Shown here piece by piece: positions 47,153 to 58,309 of a stretch of DNA of 64,000 nt (positions are counted from its first letter, which is position 1; the number at the start of each line of letters is the position of its first letter). The position numbers and the translations under genes are program-made. Below the pieces are notes generated by a model. It was not told the DNA's origin. It was given only the letters and a program-made list of their open reading frames with translations, and searched no databases. This DNA comes from Cryobacterium breve (GTDB taxonomy: Bacteria > Actinomycetota > Actinomycetes > Actinomycetales > Microbacteriaceae). The stretch spans positions 1,364,001 through 1,428,000 of the forward strand of contig NZ_CP075584.1 in the NCBI RefSeq assembly GCF_027594785.1, read 5' to 3'.

Positions 47153-47833
47153 TCAGACCGTGCCGGTGAGCTCCTTCTCGACGAAGTCCCTGCGCCGGCG
47201 TTGCACCCGCATCCAGATGAAGAAGCCCGTGATGGTGAACGCCCCGTAGAACACGTACAGGATCGCCGAGGCGTAGTAGCCGGCGCTGACCAGGAGCGGC
47301 ACGCCGACGATGTCGACCGCGACCCAGATCAGCCAGAACTCCGTCCAGCCCTTGGCCATGCCGTAGGTCGCGAGCAGGGAGCCGGTGAAGATCCAGGCAT
47401 CCGCCCAGACCGGCTCGAAGGACCCCAGGGCGCGGAAGATCGGGGTTAGTACGAGGGTGCCTGCGACCAGGCCGAGACCGAGCAGGATCCGGGTGCGGTT
47501 GCTCGCCCAGTGCGGCACGACCGCGGCGTGCACGGTGGAGTTGCGGCTCCGCGACCACTGGATCCATCCGTAGATCGACACGATGATGAACATGACCTGC
47601 CGGCCGGCCTGGCCGAGCAGGTTCACCGGGTTCGGGGTGGCGAACAGGACGCCCATGAACACGGTGAAGAGCAGGGCGTTGCCGGCGATGCCGATCGGCC
47701 AGGCCCAGATCTTGCGGCGCATGCCGCCGACCGCGCTCAGGATGCCGAACAGGTTGCCGATGATCTCCCGCCACAGGATGGTCTGGGTGCCGATGTGAAG
47801 TTGCGCGTCGAACAGCCACTCAATCGGATTCAC
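47153..47833 (-). CDS. pnuC: Nicotinamide riboside transporter PnuC
   Basis: A 226-residue membrane transporter taking up nicotinamide riboside for NAD synthesis. Seven helices are plausible. Characteristic segments are EIIGNLFGILSAVGGMRRKI, WPIGIAGNALLFTVFMGVLF, FIIVSIYGWIQWSRSR, TYGMAKGWTEFWLIWVAVDI and YASAILYVFYGAFTITGFF; the Trp-rich WxxW positions are typical for substrate gating. The start is a GTG overlapping the PadR stop by 4 bases (GTGA), so both are translated together. Confidence 0.9.
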   Translation of the reverse strand: MNPIEWLFDAQLHIGTQTILWREIIGNLFGILSAVGGMRRKIWAWPIGIAGNALLFTVFMGVLFATPNPVNLLGQAGRQVMFIIVSIYGWIQWSRSRNSTVHAAVVPHWASNRTRILLGLGLVAGTLVLTPIFRALGSFEPVWADAWIFTGSLLATYGMAKGWTEFWLIWVAVDIVGVPLLVSAGYYASAILYVFYGAFTITGFFIWMRVQRRRRDFVEKELTGTV

Positions 47834-48492
47834 AGGTCAACTTCCTCGCCGGGGCTGGTCCCTCCGCCTTCTCCCAACTTACCGCGAACGCCTTCGGGCG
47901 GCTTCGGCTCAAGCTCGTCGGCCAGGCGCAGCCCGCGCTCGGCCCACCCGATTTCCTGCTCGGCCCGGGCGATGAGCCCCTCGTAGGCGAAGAGCTTGTA
48001 CGCCGCGATGCGCGGCCGCTCGGACTCCGGGCTGATCAACAGTCTCTGGACGAAGATCGGATGCGTGCGGTCCCGGATCGCGGCGAACTGGCCCTGCCAC
48101 TGCTCGCGCAACCCGCCCCAGTGCCGCACGTGCGCCCGGAGCTGTTCCCGGACCGAGTCCGGGTCGGCCCACTCGAAGTACGCCGCTCGCAGGTGCGCCG
48201 GGTCTCGCTCCCGCAGGTACTCGACCGGTTCGGCCATCCACGCACGGAACGCCTGCTCACCCAGTGCGGTGATGTGGTAGATCCGCTTCGTCGCCTGCGT
48301 CGCCTGGGTACTCCGCGCCACTGCCGTCGCCTCGATCAGTCCCCCGGTTTCCATCCGGCGCAGTTCCGGGTAGATCTGCGAGTCCGGGGCGCTCCAGACG
48401 TGCCCGACCGAGCTGTGGAAGGACTTGGCGAGATCGTAGCCTGTCATAGGCTGCGCCGTCAGGAGCGCGAGGAGGGCGTAGCGCAGGCTCAT
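47830..48492 (-). CDS. PadR family transcriptional regulator (VanR-like)
   Basis: A 220-residue regulator. The N-terminal winged helix is typical of PadR: LRYALLALLTAQPMTGYDLA, HVWSAPDSQIYPELRRMETG, then the wing RIYHITALGEQAFRAWM. The C-terminal helical dimerisation domain has AHLRAAYFEWADPDSVREQL. The gene diverges from the vanillate operon, and the intergenic region has a GGTATTG/CAATACC inverted repeat. In Corynebacterium glutamicum the vanABK repressor VanR is a PadR-type protein, so the same role is likely here. pnuC follows in the same transcript, without clear functional link. Confidence 0.88.
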   Translation of the reverse strand: MSLRYALLALLTAQPMTGYDLAKSFHSSVGHVWSAPDSQIYPELRRMETGGLIEATAVARSTQATQATKRIYHITALGEQAFRAWMAEPVEYLRERDPAHLRAAYFEWADPDSVREQLRAHVRHWGGLREQWQGQFAAIRDRTHPIFVQRLLISPESERPRIAAYKLFAYEGLIARAEQEIGWAERGLRLADELEPKPPEGVRGKLGEGGGTSPGEEVDL

Positions 48493-48541
48493 GGTTTGAT
48501 TCTGGTCCCTGAAAGGGTCTTGTGGTTTCACTATCGACATA

Positions 48542-48579
48542 GGTATTGTTGCCCTCCATTGACATTGCGATGCAATACC
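48542..48579. promoter_or_regulatory. Candidate PadR/VanR operator
   Basis: GGTATTG (48542-48548) and CAATACC (48573-48579) form an inverted repeat around the TTGACA (48560-48565) of the rightward promoter, 30-70 bases before vanA. The location fits repression of the vanillate operon and autoregulation of the divergent regulator. Confidence 0.6.
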
Positions 48580-48610
48580 AGGTGCATGATGTCCGGACGA
48601 AGGAGTCCCA

Positions 48611-49708
48611 ATGAAGGAAACGACCGTCGACAAGGTCCTCGGCCACCCGCTCAACGCCTGGTACGTCGCGGCCTGGGACCATGAGGTCAATCGCAAGCCG
48701 CTCGCGCGAACCGTCGCGAACCGTCCGCTCGCGCTGTACCGGACCGAGGACGGTGACGCCGTCGCCCTTGCCGACGCATGCTGGCACCGGCTGGCGCCGC
48801 TCTCGATGGGCAAGCTGGAGGGCCGGGACGGCATCCGCTGCCCGTACCACGGCATCCTCTATAATTCGGCGGGCCGCTGCGTCTCGATGCCGGCGCAGGA
48901 GACCATCAACCCGAGCGCCACGGTCGCGTCCTTCCCCGTGGTGGAACGGTACCGCTACGTCTGGGTGTGGCTCGGCGACGCAGCCCTGGCCGACCCGAAG
49001 CTCGTGCCCGACATGCACCAGATGGATGACCCGGACTGGGCCGGAGACGGCCTGACGATCTCGGTGGACTGTAACTACCAGCTGGTGCTCGACAACCTGA
49101 TGGACCTGACCCACGAGGAATTCGTGCACAGTTCGTCGATCGGCCAGGAGGCGCTGAGCGAATCCGAGTTCACGGTGCACCATGACGAACGGACCGTCAC
49201 CGTGGAACGCTGGATGCTCGGTATCGACGCTCCCCCGTTCTGGCTGAAGAACATGCGCGACAAGTTTCCCGACTTCGAGGGGAAGGTCGACCGCTGGCAG
49301 ATCATCCACTTCGAATCGCCGACCACGATCAACATCGACGTCGGTGTCGCACGGGCCGGCACCGGGGCGCCTCAGGGCGATCGAAGCCAGGGCGTCAACG
49401 GCTATGTGATGAACACGATCTCGCCCGTCACCGACCGTTCCTCCCTCTACTTCTGGGCGTTCATGCGCAACTATCGGCTCGAAAGCCAGGTGATCACCAC
49501 CCAACTGCGCGATGGGGTCTCCGGCGTCTTCAGGGAGGACGAGAACATGCTCGTCGCCCAGCAGGCCGCGATCGACGCCAATCCCGACTACGAGTTCTAC
49601 AGCCTGAACATCGACGCGGGCGGGATGTGGGTGCGGCGGCTGATCGAACGTCAGCTCGCGGCCGAGGGACGCCTTCCCGCCCCCGTCGCGCCAGTCGCTG
49701 CCGGCTGA
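48611..49708 (+). CDS. vanA: Vanillate O-demethylase oxygenase subunit
   Basis: Rieske non-haem iron oxygenase, 365 residues, that removes the methyl group of vanillate (giving protocatechuate and formaldehyde). The Rieske cluster ligands are visible as Cys57, His59, Cys77 and His80 (ACWHRLAPL ... CPYHGILYN). The catalytic iron site is LDNLMDLTHEEFVH (D/H/H set). Typical VanA sequences IIHFESPTTINIDVGVA and ITTQLRDGVSGVFREDE follow. Start ATG 48611 follows GAAGGAG. vanB begins 16 bases after the stop. Related demethylases act on other methoxybenzoates, so the exact substrate is inferred. Confidence 0.92.
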   Translation: MKETTVDKVLGHPLNAWYVAAWDHEVNRKPLARTVANRPLALYRTEDGDAVALADACWHRLAPLSMGKLEGRDGIRCPYHGILYNSAGRCVSMPAQETINPSATVASFPVVERYRYVWVWLGDAALADPKLVPDMHQMDDPDWAGDGLTISVDCNYQLVLDNLMDLTHEEFVHSSSIGQEALSESEFTVHHDERTVTVERWMLGIDAPPFWLKNMRDKFPDFEGKVDRWQIIHFESPTTINIDVGVARAGTGAPQGDRSQGVNGYVMNTISPVTDRSSLYFWAFMRNYRLESQVITTQLRDGVSGVFREDENMLVAQQAAIDANPDYEFYSLNIDAGGMWVRRLIERQLAAEGRLPAPVAPVAAG

Positions 49709-49723
49709 GCGGCGGCAACGACG

Positions 49724-50707
49724 ATGGCAACGTCCCACGCGGCGGTCTGGCAGCACGCCACGGTCGTCGACTCGACCGCCCTCACCGACGACATCCGCCG
49801 GATCGTGCTCGCGCCCGACCACCCGGCCAAGGTCGACGCCGGCGCGCACATCGACGTGCGCGTGCCGATCGGCGGGGTTCCAGACCGCCGGTCATACTCC
49901 GTCGTCGACGACGGCCCCGACGGCCGGACCCTGGCGATCAGCGTGCTCGACTCGCCGCGGTCCCGCGGCGGCGCGCGCGCGATGCACGCACTCCGGCCCG
50001 GCGACACCATCGAGATCACCCAGCCGATCGTCGACTTCCCCCTCCGCGTCGGAGCCGCGCACTACGTGCTGCTGGCCGGCGGCATCGGCATCACGGCGGT
50101 CATGGGCATGGCGAGCGTGCTCCGGTCGGTCGGCGCCGACTACACGCTCGTCTACGCCGGGCGCAGCCGGCCGGCGCTGGCCTACCTCGAACAATTGCAG
50201 AACGCGCACGGCGACCGACTGAGACTCCACATCACCGACGAAGGCAACCCGCTCGACGTCACCGAGCTCGTCGGCGGGGTCGAACCGGGCACCGAACTCT
50301 ACCTGTGCGGTCCGATCAGGCTGATGGATGCCGTGCGCCGGGCCTGGATCGAACGCGAGCTTCCCTACCCCGACCTCCGGTTCGAGACCTTCGGAAACAG
50401 CGGCTGGTTCGCCCCCGAGGACTTCGTCGTGCGCATCCCGCGGATCGGCGCCGAGGTCACCGTCCGGGCGACCGAGACCATGCTCGAGGCGCTCGAGGCC
50501 GCTGAAGTGGACCTGATGTTCGACTGCCGCAAGGGTGAGTGCGGACTCTGCGAAGTGCGCGTGCTCGACCTCGATGGAGACATCGACCACCGCGACGTCT
50601 TCTACAGCGAGCGCCAAAAGGACTCCCGCGGCACGATGTGCTGCTGCGTGTCCCGGGCCGTCGCCCCGCCCGGCGGCATCGCCATCGTGACAATCGACAT
50701 TTCCTGA
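49724..50707 (+). CDS. vanB: Vanillate O-demethylase ferredoxin reductase subunit
   Basis: A 327-residue electron-transfer partner of VanA. FMN/NAD-binding ferredoxin reductase part: DRRSYSVVDDG (flavin-binding RxYSxx), GGIGITAVMGMA (NAD site) and ELYLCGPIRLMDAVRRA. C-terminal plant-type 2Fe-2S domain: MFDCRKGECGLCEVRVLDLD and later MCCCVSR, giving the Cx4Cx2C...C ligands. It passes electrons from NAD(P)H via FMN to the Rieske centre. It lies between vanA and the aldehyde dehydrogenase. Confidence 0.92.
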   Translation: MATSHAAVWQHATVVDSTALTDDIRRIVLAPDHPAKVDAGAHIDVRVPIGGVPDRRSYSVVDDGPDGRTLAISVLDSPRSRGGARAMHALRPGDTIEITQPIVDFPLRVGAAHYVLLAGGIGITAVMGMASVLRSVGADYTLVYAGRSRPALAYLEQLQNAHGDRLRLHITDEGNPLDVTELVGGVEPGTELYLCGPIRLMDAVRRAWIERELPYPDLRFETFGNSGWFAPEDFVVRIPRIGAEVTVRATETMLEALEAAEVDLMFDCRKGECGLCEVRVLDLDGDIDHRDVFYSERQKDSRGTMCCCVSRAVAPPGGIAIVTIDIS

Positions 50708-50756
50708 TCCTCCGCACCCCCAACCCAACCGCAATCACCCTGAAGGAGAACCGCCC

Positions 50757-52250
50757 ATGACACTCACCGTGAATGAGACCGCGACGACCCCGTTCCTCGA
50801 CCCCGCGGCGTGGGCGGGGAAGATCTACATCAACGGTGAATGGGTCGCCGGGTCAGGCGGCGACCTCCCGGTCATTGAGCCGGCGACCGGCGACGAGATC
50901 GGCCGGATCGGGATCGCCACCCCCGCCGACGTGGCCAGGGCCGCCGCGGGCGCGGCCGTGGCGCAGAAGGCCTGGGCCGCGACCGCGCACCCGGTGCGCG
51001 CCGCCGTGCTGCGCCGGGCCGCCGCGCTCCTGGAGGAACACGCCGACGAGATCATGGACTGGAACGTGCGGGAGGTCGGCGCGGTTCCCGGGCTTGCCGG
51101 CTTCGCCCTCCACGTCGGCGCGCAGGAATGCTACGAGGCGGCGTCGTTGCCGTCGCATCCGCTCGGACACGTGCTCTCGAGCGAGGAGCCGAGGATCTCG
51201 ATCGCCCAGAGGGTGCCCGTCGGCGTCGTCGGCGTCGTTTCGCCGTTCAACGTGCCGATCATCCTCGGCATCCGCGCGGTGGCGCCGGCGCTCGCGCTGG
51301 GCAATGCGGTCGTGCTCAAGCCGGACCCGCGCACCGCCGTGACCGGCGGCGTGATGATGGTGCGCATCTTCGAGGAGGCCGGCCTGCCCGCCGGACTCCT
51401 GCAGCTGGTGACCGGCGGCGCCGATGTCGGCGAGGCCATCGTCACCGACCCGAACGTGCGGGTGATCGCGTTCACGGGGTCGACCAGGGCCGGTCGCGCC
51501 GTCGGCGAGCTCGCGGGAAAGCATCTCAAGCGCGCACACCTCGAACTGGGCGGAAATTCCGCGTTCGTGGTACTCGCCGACGCCGACGTCGACAAGGCCG
51601 TCAACCTCGCGGCCTGGGGATCGTTCCTGCATCAGGGCCAGATCTGCATGACGGTCGGGCGGCACATCGTGCACGAGAGCATCTTCGACGAGTACGTCGA
51701 GAAGCTCGCCGCGAAGGCTGACTCCCTTGCCGTGGGCAACCCCGCCACCGAGCACGTGCACCTCGGCCCGATCATCGACGAGAACCAGCGCGACCGCATC
51801 CACCGCCTGGTCACGAGCTCGATCGATTCCGGCGCCAAACTGAGGGCCGGCGGCAGCTACGACGGGCTGTTCTACCGGCCCACCGTGCTGGCGGACTCGC
51901 CGCTGGATGCCCCCGCCTTCTGCGAGGAGGTGTTCGGCCCGGTCGCATCCGTGGCGCGGTTCAGCACTGAGGACGAGGCCGTGAGCATCGCTTCGGCGAC
52001 CGAATACGGGCTCTCGCTCGGCATCGTGACCGCAGACGCCATGCGTGGCCTCGAACTGGCCCAGCGGATCCCGTCCGGCATCGTGCACATCAACGACCAG
52101 ACGGTCAACGACGAGGCGAACACACCGTTCGGCGGAGTCGGCTCGTCCGGCACGGGTTCGCGGCAGGGCGGTGCGGAGGCCAACATCGACGCCTTCACGG
52201 AGACGCGCTGGATAACGCTGCGCCGCACGCCGGGCAGCTACCCGTTCTGA
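50757..52250 (+). CDS. vdh: Vanillin/benzaldehyde dehydrogenase
   Basis: A 497-residue aldehyde dehydrogenase. NAD-binding FTGSTRAGRAVGELAGKHLK; catalytic Glu in LELGGNSAFVV; catalytic Cys in FLHQGQICMTVGRH; C-terminal FGGVGSSGTGSRQGG. The QGQICM active site and operon place fit aromatic aldehyde dehydrogenases that oxidise vanillin to vanillate, the VanAB substrate. GAAGGAGAA lies 6-14 bases before the ATG. Third gene of the van operon. Benzaldehyde dehydrogenase is an alternative name for the same family. Confidence 0.85.
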   Translation: MTLTVNETATTPFLDPAAWAGKIYINGEWVAGSGGDLPVIEPATGDEIGRIGIATPADVARAAAGAAVAQKAWAATAHPVRAAVLRRAAALLEEHADEIMDWNVREVGAVPGLAGFALHVGAQECYEAASLPSHPLGHVLSSEEPRISIAQRVPVGVVGVVSPFNVPIILGIRAVAPALALGNAVVLKPDPRTAVTGGVMMVRIFEEAGLPAGLLQLVTGGADVGEAIVTDPNVRVIAFTGSTRAGRAVGELAGKHLKRAHLELGGNSAFVVLADADVDKAVNLAAWGSFLHQGQICMTVGRHIVHESIFDEYVEKLAAKADSLAVGNPATEHVHLGPIIDENQRDRIHRLVTSSIDSGAKLRAGGSYDGLFYRPTVLADSPLDAPAFCEEVFGPVASVARFSTEDEAVSIASATEYGLSLGIVTADAMRGLELAQRIPSGIVHINDQTVNDEANTPFGGVGSSGTGSRQGGAEANIDAFTETRWITLRRTPGSYPF

Positions 52251-52257
52251 GTGGAGC

Positions 52258-53100
<843 letters not shown>

Positions 53101-53139
53101 CTAAACGCCGGAACCGGACGGAACCTGACCTGCGGTACT

Positions 53140-53469
53140 TCAGCGGGTGAGCTGGAGCTTCCACGCCTCGGGCTCGCGGGAGAGGTAGCTCACCGTGAAC
53201 CGGCCCGGGTGGCGCTCTTCGAGCTGGGCGAGGAGGGGCAACGGGTCGTGGGGAGCGACGAGGACCAGGCCGCCGCCGGGGAGGACAGCGTCCAGCGCGC
53301 CGAAGATCGCGGCGTGCCGGATCACGTGCGGCAGCTGCCGGGCGTCCAGTTCGGGGTACCCCGCGGCCTCGGCCGCCCCGCAGGTGCAGGTGTGGCCGGC
53401 GGGCTCGTCGTGGGCCGCGGGCCGGGGTGCGGATGCGGATGCGGGAAGAAGGGGGATCATGTCAACCAT
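53140..53469 (-). CDS. DUF2249 domain protein
   Basis: A 109-residue protein with a DUF2249 domain (ELDARQLPHVIRHAAIFGAL, GGGLVLVAPHDPLPLLAQLE, GRFTVSYLSREPEAWKLQL). An N-terminal CTCGAAEAAG adds a possible metal site. The family often accompanies nitrogen-oxide or redox genes, but its function is unknown. It lies 24 bases downstream of an HTH regulator in the same direction, forming a two-gene unit. Confidence 0.85.
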   Translation of the reverse strand: MVDMIPLLPASASAPRPAAHDEPAGHTCTCGAAEAAGYPELDARQLPHVIRHAAIFGALDAVLPGGGLVLVAPHDPLPLLAQLEERHPGRFTVSYLSREPEAWKLQLTR

Positions 53470-53493
53470 GATTTAAACCTAATATATTCCGCT

Positions 53494-54250
53494 TTAATTA
53501 GCGAGCGGGTCGACGGGCGCCCAGTCGCCGCGGAGGCGCACCTCGCACAGCTCGGGGCGGACGAAGGGGCGCAGGCTCGACGTCGTCCGGGTCGTGCCCG
53601 CCGGAGCGGGCGATGCCCCGGATCAGGCCGAGGTGCAGCGAGCACACCACCGCGGGCGTGTGCCTGGCTTCGTCGCGGAAGGGGCAGGCCCGGAGCTCGA
53701 CGACCATTCCGTCGCGGGCATCCGTCTCGCTCGACGATTTCGGCTGGTCGGGTGACGCATCAGGCGATTGGGCGATCGGGTCGAAGCCGAGGCCGTCGAG
53801 GATGTGCACGAGCGGCCCGACGTCGCTCGCTCCCCCGGCCGCCCCTGTGCCCGGTTCGCTCTCGCGCGCCTCGAGGTCGAAGGCGGCCGACCAGCGCTCG
53901 CCGGCGCGGATCGCCCGTGCCCGGCCGCCGTCGTCGTCCTCGGCGAGGGCGCCGACGAGGGCATGGCTGAGCAGCCGCTGCACGCCGTCTTCGCGCACGG
54001 CGGGATTCACGGTGAAGAGGATGCGCGGACGCCCGCGGATACCGGTCCGGTCGACGGCACGGCGGATCAGCCCGGCACCCTCGAGCTGGTCGAGATGGAA
54101 GCGCGCGGTCGTCACGTGCAGGCCGATGCTCGCGGCGACGGCGGCGGCGTCGACGGGCTCGCGGGCACCCGCGATCAACTCGAGCACCCGGCGGCGCGCA
54201 TCCGAGGCGAGGGCCGCGTGCCGGTCGCCGATTCCCTGTCCGTCTACCAT
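53494..54250 (-). CDS. ArsR-like HTH transcriptional regulator (frame broken once)
   Basis: About 251 residues. The N-terminal winged helix has LASDARRRVLELIAGAREPV, VAASIGLHVTTARFHLDQLE and the wing RTGIRGRPRILFTVN. The C-terminal domain ends ACPFRDEARHTPAVVCSLHL and, after the frame break, VELRPFVRPELCEVRL; its Cys/His residues could bind a metal or cluster, as in SufR-like regulators. The break at 53573-53578 (AGGCTC on +) rejoins to DDVELRPFVRPELC and a TAA stop at 53494. Start ATG 54250. It probably controls the adjoining DUF2249 gene. Confidence 0.82.
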
Positions 54251-54336
54251 GGTTTGAGCGTAACAGTCTCCGGTTAAAGAGCCAGGCCGGGAGGACCCGC
54301 CCGCGCGCACCGGTCACCCGGAAGTCTTACGATGGA

Positions 54337-57300
54337 ATGCTCATGATTCCCCTTGTCATCACCTTCCCGCCCGAACTCCCCGTCAGCCAACGCCGTGAGG
54401 ACATCTCGCGCGCCATCCGCGACAACCAGGTCGTCATCATCGCCGGCGCGACCGGCTCCGGCAAGACCACTCAGATCCCCAAGATCTGCCTCGAACTCGG
54501 GCGCACGAGCATCGGCCACACCCAGCCGCGCAGGCTCGCCGCCCGCACGATCGCCGAGCGCATCGCCGAGGAGCTCGGCCAGGAGGTCGGCCAGGTCGTC
54601 GGCTACCAGGTGCGCTTCACCGACCAGGTCGGTCCGGAAACCAAGATCAAGCTCATGACCGACGGCATCCTGCTCAACGAGATGCACCGCGACCGGATGC
54701 TGCGCAAGTACGACACGATCATCATCGACGAGGCCCACGAGCGCAGCCTCAACATCGACTTCCTGCTCGGCTACCTGCGCCAACTGCTGCCGCAGCGCCC
54801 CGACCTCAAGGTCATCATCACCTCCGCGACGATCGACCCGCAGAGTTTCGCCGAGCACTTCGCGGCCGCCGACGGCACCCCCGCCCCGATCATCGAGGTC
54901 TCCGGCCGCACCTACCCGGTCGAGATCCGCTACCGCCCGCTCGTCGCCGAGGCGATGGCCGATGACGACGACGAAGACCAGGCCTCGGCGACGCCGCCCG
55001 TCGACCGCGACTACATCGAGGGGATCTCGGCGGCGCTCGACGAGCTCGAGCGGGAGTCGAACGGCGACGTGCTCGTCTTCCTGAGCGGCGAGACCGAGAT
55101 CCGCGACGCAGCGGATGCCCTGCAGGGCAAGTTCGCGAGCGGCGACCGCACGAGCCCGACCGAGGTGCTGCCCCTCTACGGCCGGCTCTCCTCCGCCGAC
55201 CAGCACAAGGTCTTCCAGCCCTCGACCGTGTCCGGGGTGCGGCGCCGGATCGTGCTCGCGACGAACGTGGCCGAGACCAGCCTGACCGTTCCGGGCATCC
55301 GCTACGTCATCGACGCCGGCACCGCGAGGATCAGCCGGTACAGCGTGCGCTCGAAGGTGCAGCGGCTGCCGATCGAGGCGATCAGCCAGGCCTCCGCGAA
55401 CCAGCGTTCCGGCCGCAGCGGGCGCACGAGCGACGGCATCGCGATCCGGCTGTACTCGGAGGAGGACTTCGGTCGCCGCCCGGAGTTCACCGAGCCCGAG
55501 GTGCTGCGCACCAACCTCGCCGCCGTGATCCTGCAGATGATCTCCCTCGGCCTCGGCGACATCGCCGCGTTCCCGTTCCTCACCCCGCCCGATTCCCGCG
55601 GCATCAAGGACGGCCTCGACCTGCTCGCCGAGCTCGGCGCCGTTGCGCCGGGCAGTGGGGTGAGCAACGCGAGCGGCGGGGTGTCCAAGCTCACCCGGAT
55701 CGGCCAGCAGCTCGCGAAGCTGCCGATCGATCCCCGGTTCGGGCGGATGGTCATCGAGTCGAAGACCCAGGGCACCAGCCGCGAGGTGATGGCGATCGTC
55801 GCCGGCCTCACCATCCAGGACCCGCGGGAGCGGCCGCTCGAGCGGCGCGCACAGGCCGACCAGCAGCACGCCCGGTTCGCGGACCCGACGAGCGACTTCC
55901 TCGGCCTGCTGAACCTGTGGAACTACCTCGAGACGAAGCAGAAGGAGCTCGGCTCGAGCGCCTTCCGCAGGCTCTGCAAGAACGAGTTCCTGAACTACCT
56001 GCGGGTGCGCGAGTGGCAGGACGTCTACAAGCAGGCTCCGCCAGCTCGCCAAGCCACTCGGCCTGCACATCGGCGACCCGGCCGTGAACCCCGACGGCAT
56101 CCACCGCTCCCTGCTCGCCGGGCTGCTCTCGCACATTGGCCTCAAGGACGTCGCGAAGAAGGACTACATCGGCGCCCGCCAGCAGCGCTTCGTGATCTTC
56201 CCCGGCTCGTCGCTCGCGAAGAAGCAGCCGAACGCCGTGATGAGCGCGGAACTCGTGGAGACCAGCCGGCTCTTCGCCCGAATGAATGCCGTCGTCGACC
56301 CGGCCTGGGCCGAACCGCTCGCCGGCGACCTCTGCAAGCGCAGCTTCTCCGAGCCGCACTGGGAGAAGAAGCAGGGCTCCGTCGTCGCCTACGAGCGGGT
56401 CACCCTCTACGGGGTGCCGATCGTGCCGCGCCGCCGCATCCAGTTCTCCCGGGTCGACCCGGCCTACGCGCGCGAACTCTTCATCCGGCACGCCCTCGTC
56501 GACGGCGAGTGGGACCTCGACCGCGTCGACCAGCGCGTCACCGCGTTCGACCGCGCGAACACGAAGCTGCGGAAGGAACTCGCCGAGCTCGAGGAGCGCA
56601 CCCGGCGCCGCGACATCCTCTTCGACGACGAGGCCGTCTTCGAGTTCTACCAGCGGCGCATTCCTGCCGAGGTCTGCTCGACCCGCACCTTCGAGACCTG
56701 GTGGCGCAAGGCGCGCGCCGAAACCCCCGACCTGCTGACGATGACCGCGGAGGCGCTCGTTCCCGACGAGGCCACCCCGGAGATCGACGAGGCCGTGTTC
56801 CCGCCGACCTGGCACCAGGGCGACCAGCGTTTCCACCTCAGTTACCGCTTCGAGCCCGGGGCGGATGACGATGGTGTCGCCGTGCTGATCCCGCTCGCCC
56901 TCCTGGCCCGGTTGTCTCCCTCCGGCTTCGACTGGCAGGTGCCCGGCCTGCGCGCGGACCTGGTGACCGCGCTGATCAAGTCACTGCCCAAGAGCATCCG
57001 CCGCAACGTCGTGCCCGCCGCCGACTGGGCGGCCCGGCTGCTCACCGAGCTGCCGCCGGCGCCGGGAGAGGCCAGAACCACGAGCGACATCGCCGGCGCA
57101 GCCGGCACGAGCATCGGCGCCCGACTCGGCTCGGGCTTCGGCGCCGGCTCCGGCGCGGGCTTCGAACCCGAGGCCACCCCGTTCACCGAGATCCTCGCGG
57201 GCCTGATCCAGCGGCTCACCTACGTGCCGGTGAACGCGGGCGACTTCGAGATCGCGCGGATCCCCGCCCACCTCCGCATGACGTTCCGCGTCGTCGACGA

Positions 57301-58280
57301 CCGCGGCCAGGCGATGGCCTCCGGCAAGGACCTCGGCGAGCTGCAGCGCAGGCTCGGCTCCCGGGCCCGCGAGAGCGTCGCCGCGGCATCCGCTGCCACG
57401 CCCGTCAACGCGATCGAGCGCGGCGGGCTCACGACCTGGGATTTCGCCGAACTTCCCCGGTTCATCGACACCAAGCAGGGCGACAACACCATTCGCGGCT
57501 ACCCGACTCTCGTCGACGAGGGCAGCTCGGTCGCGATCCGGATGATGAGCACGGCCGCCGAGCAGGCGAGCACGCTCCCCGGCGGGGTGCGCCGGCTGTT
57601 GCTGCTCGCCACCCCGTCGCCGGTCGCCTATGTGCAGCAGCACCTGACCGGGGCGGAGAAGCTCAGCCTCGCGACGAGCCCGTACCGCACCACCCAGGCG
57701 CTGTTCGACGACTGCCTCGCGGCGTGCGTCGACGAGGTGCTGTTCCGGGTGAACCCGACCGGGCAGGTCTTCATGAAGGCCGAGTTCGACACGATCCGGG
57801 ACCGGGTCTCCGGGGTGCTGATGGACTCGATGTTCGAGGCCGTCGGGCTCGTCGCCCGCATCCTCACGGCGTCGCGCGCGGCCGACAAGGCGCTCAAGGC
57901 CTCGACGAGCATGGCGTTGCTGCCCGCGCTGACGGATGCCCGCGCCCAGCTGGCCGGGCTGATCTACCCCGGCTTCGTGAGTGCGACGGGCCTCGCCCAG
58001 TTGCGCCACCTGCCCCGCTACCTCGGCGGCATCAGCTCACGGATCGTGAAACTCGGCGACAACCCCAGCCGCGACCGGGTCTGGATGAACGAAAGCCAGT
58101 CGGCTACGGCCCGCTACGAAGCAGCAGGCGGCCGGATTCCGCTGGCCCCCGGCATGGCGGCAAACCTCGTGCGCGCACGCTGGATGATCGAGGAGCCTGC
58201 GGATCAGCCTGTTCGCGCAGGAGCTCAAGGCCGCGGAGTCGGTGTCGCTGCAGCGGATCCACAAGGTCCTGACCAGCTGA
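54337..58280 (+). CDS. hrpA: ATP-dependent RNA helicase HrpA (frame broken twice)
   Basis: DEAH-box helicase of about 1313 residues, usual length for HrpA. Motifs: I GATGSGKTTQIPK, Ia TQPRRLAART, II DEAH (IIIDEAHERSLN), III TSATID, V ATNVAETSLT and VI QRSGRSGR. The long C-terminal part has the HA2/OB fold region and DUF3418-like end (PLAPGMAANLVRARWMIEE). Frame breaks: 56033-56038 (AGGCTC), where removing one G gives VYKQLRQLAKPLGLH, and 58193-58198 (GAGCCT), which gives IEELRISLFAQELKAAE and the TGA at 58280. A TACGAT box lies just before the ATG, so the ATG at 54343 is an alternative leaderless start. Role: RNA remodelling and ribosome rescue in other bacteria. Confidence 0.93.
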
Positions 58281-58309
58281 CCCCGACATCCGCCGGGGTC
58301 AGCTGGTGG

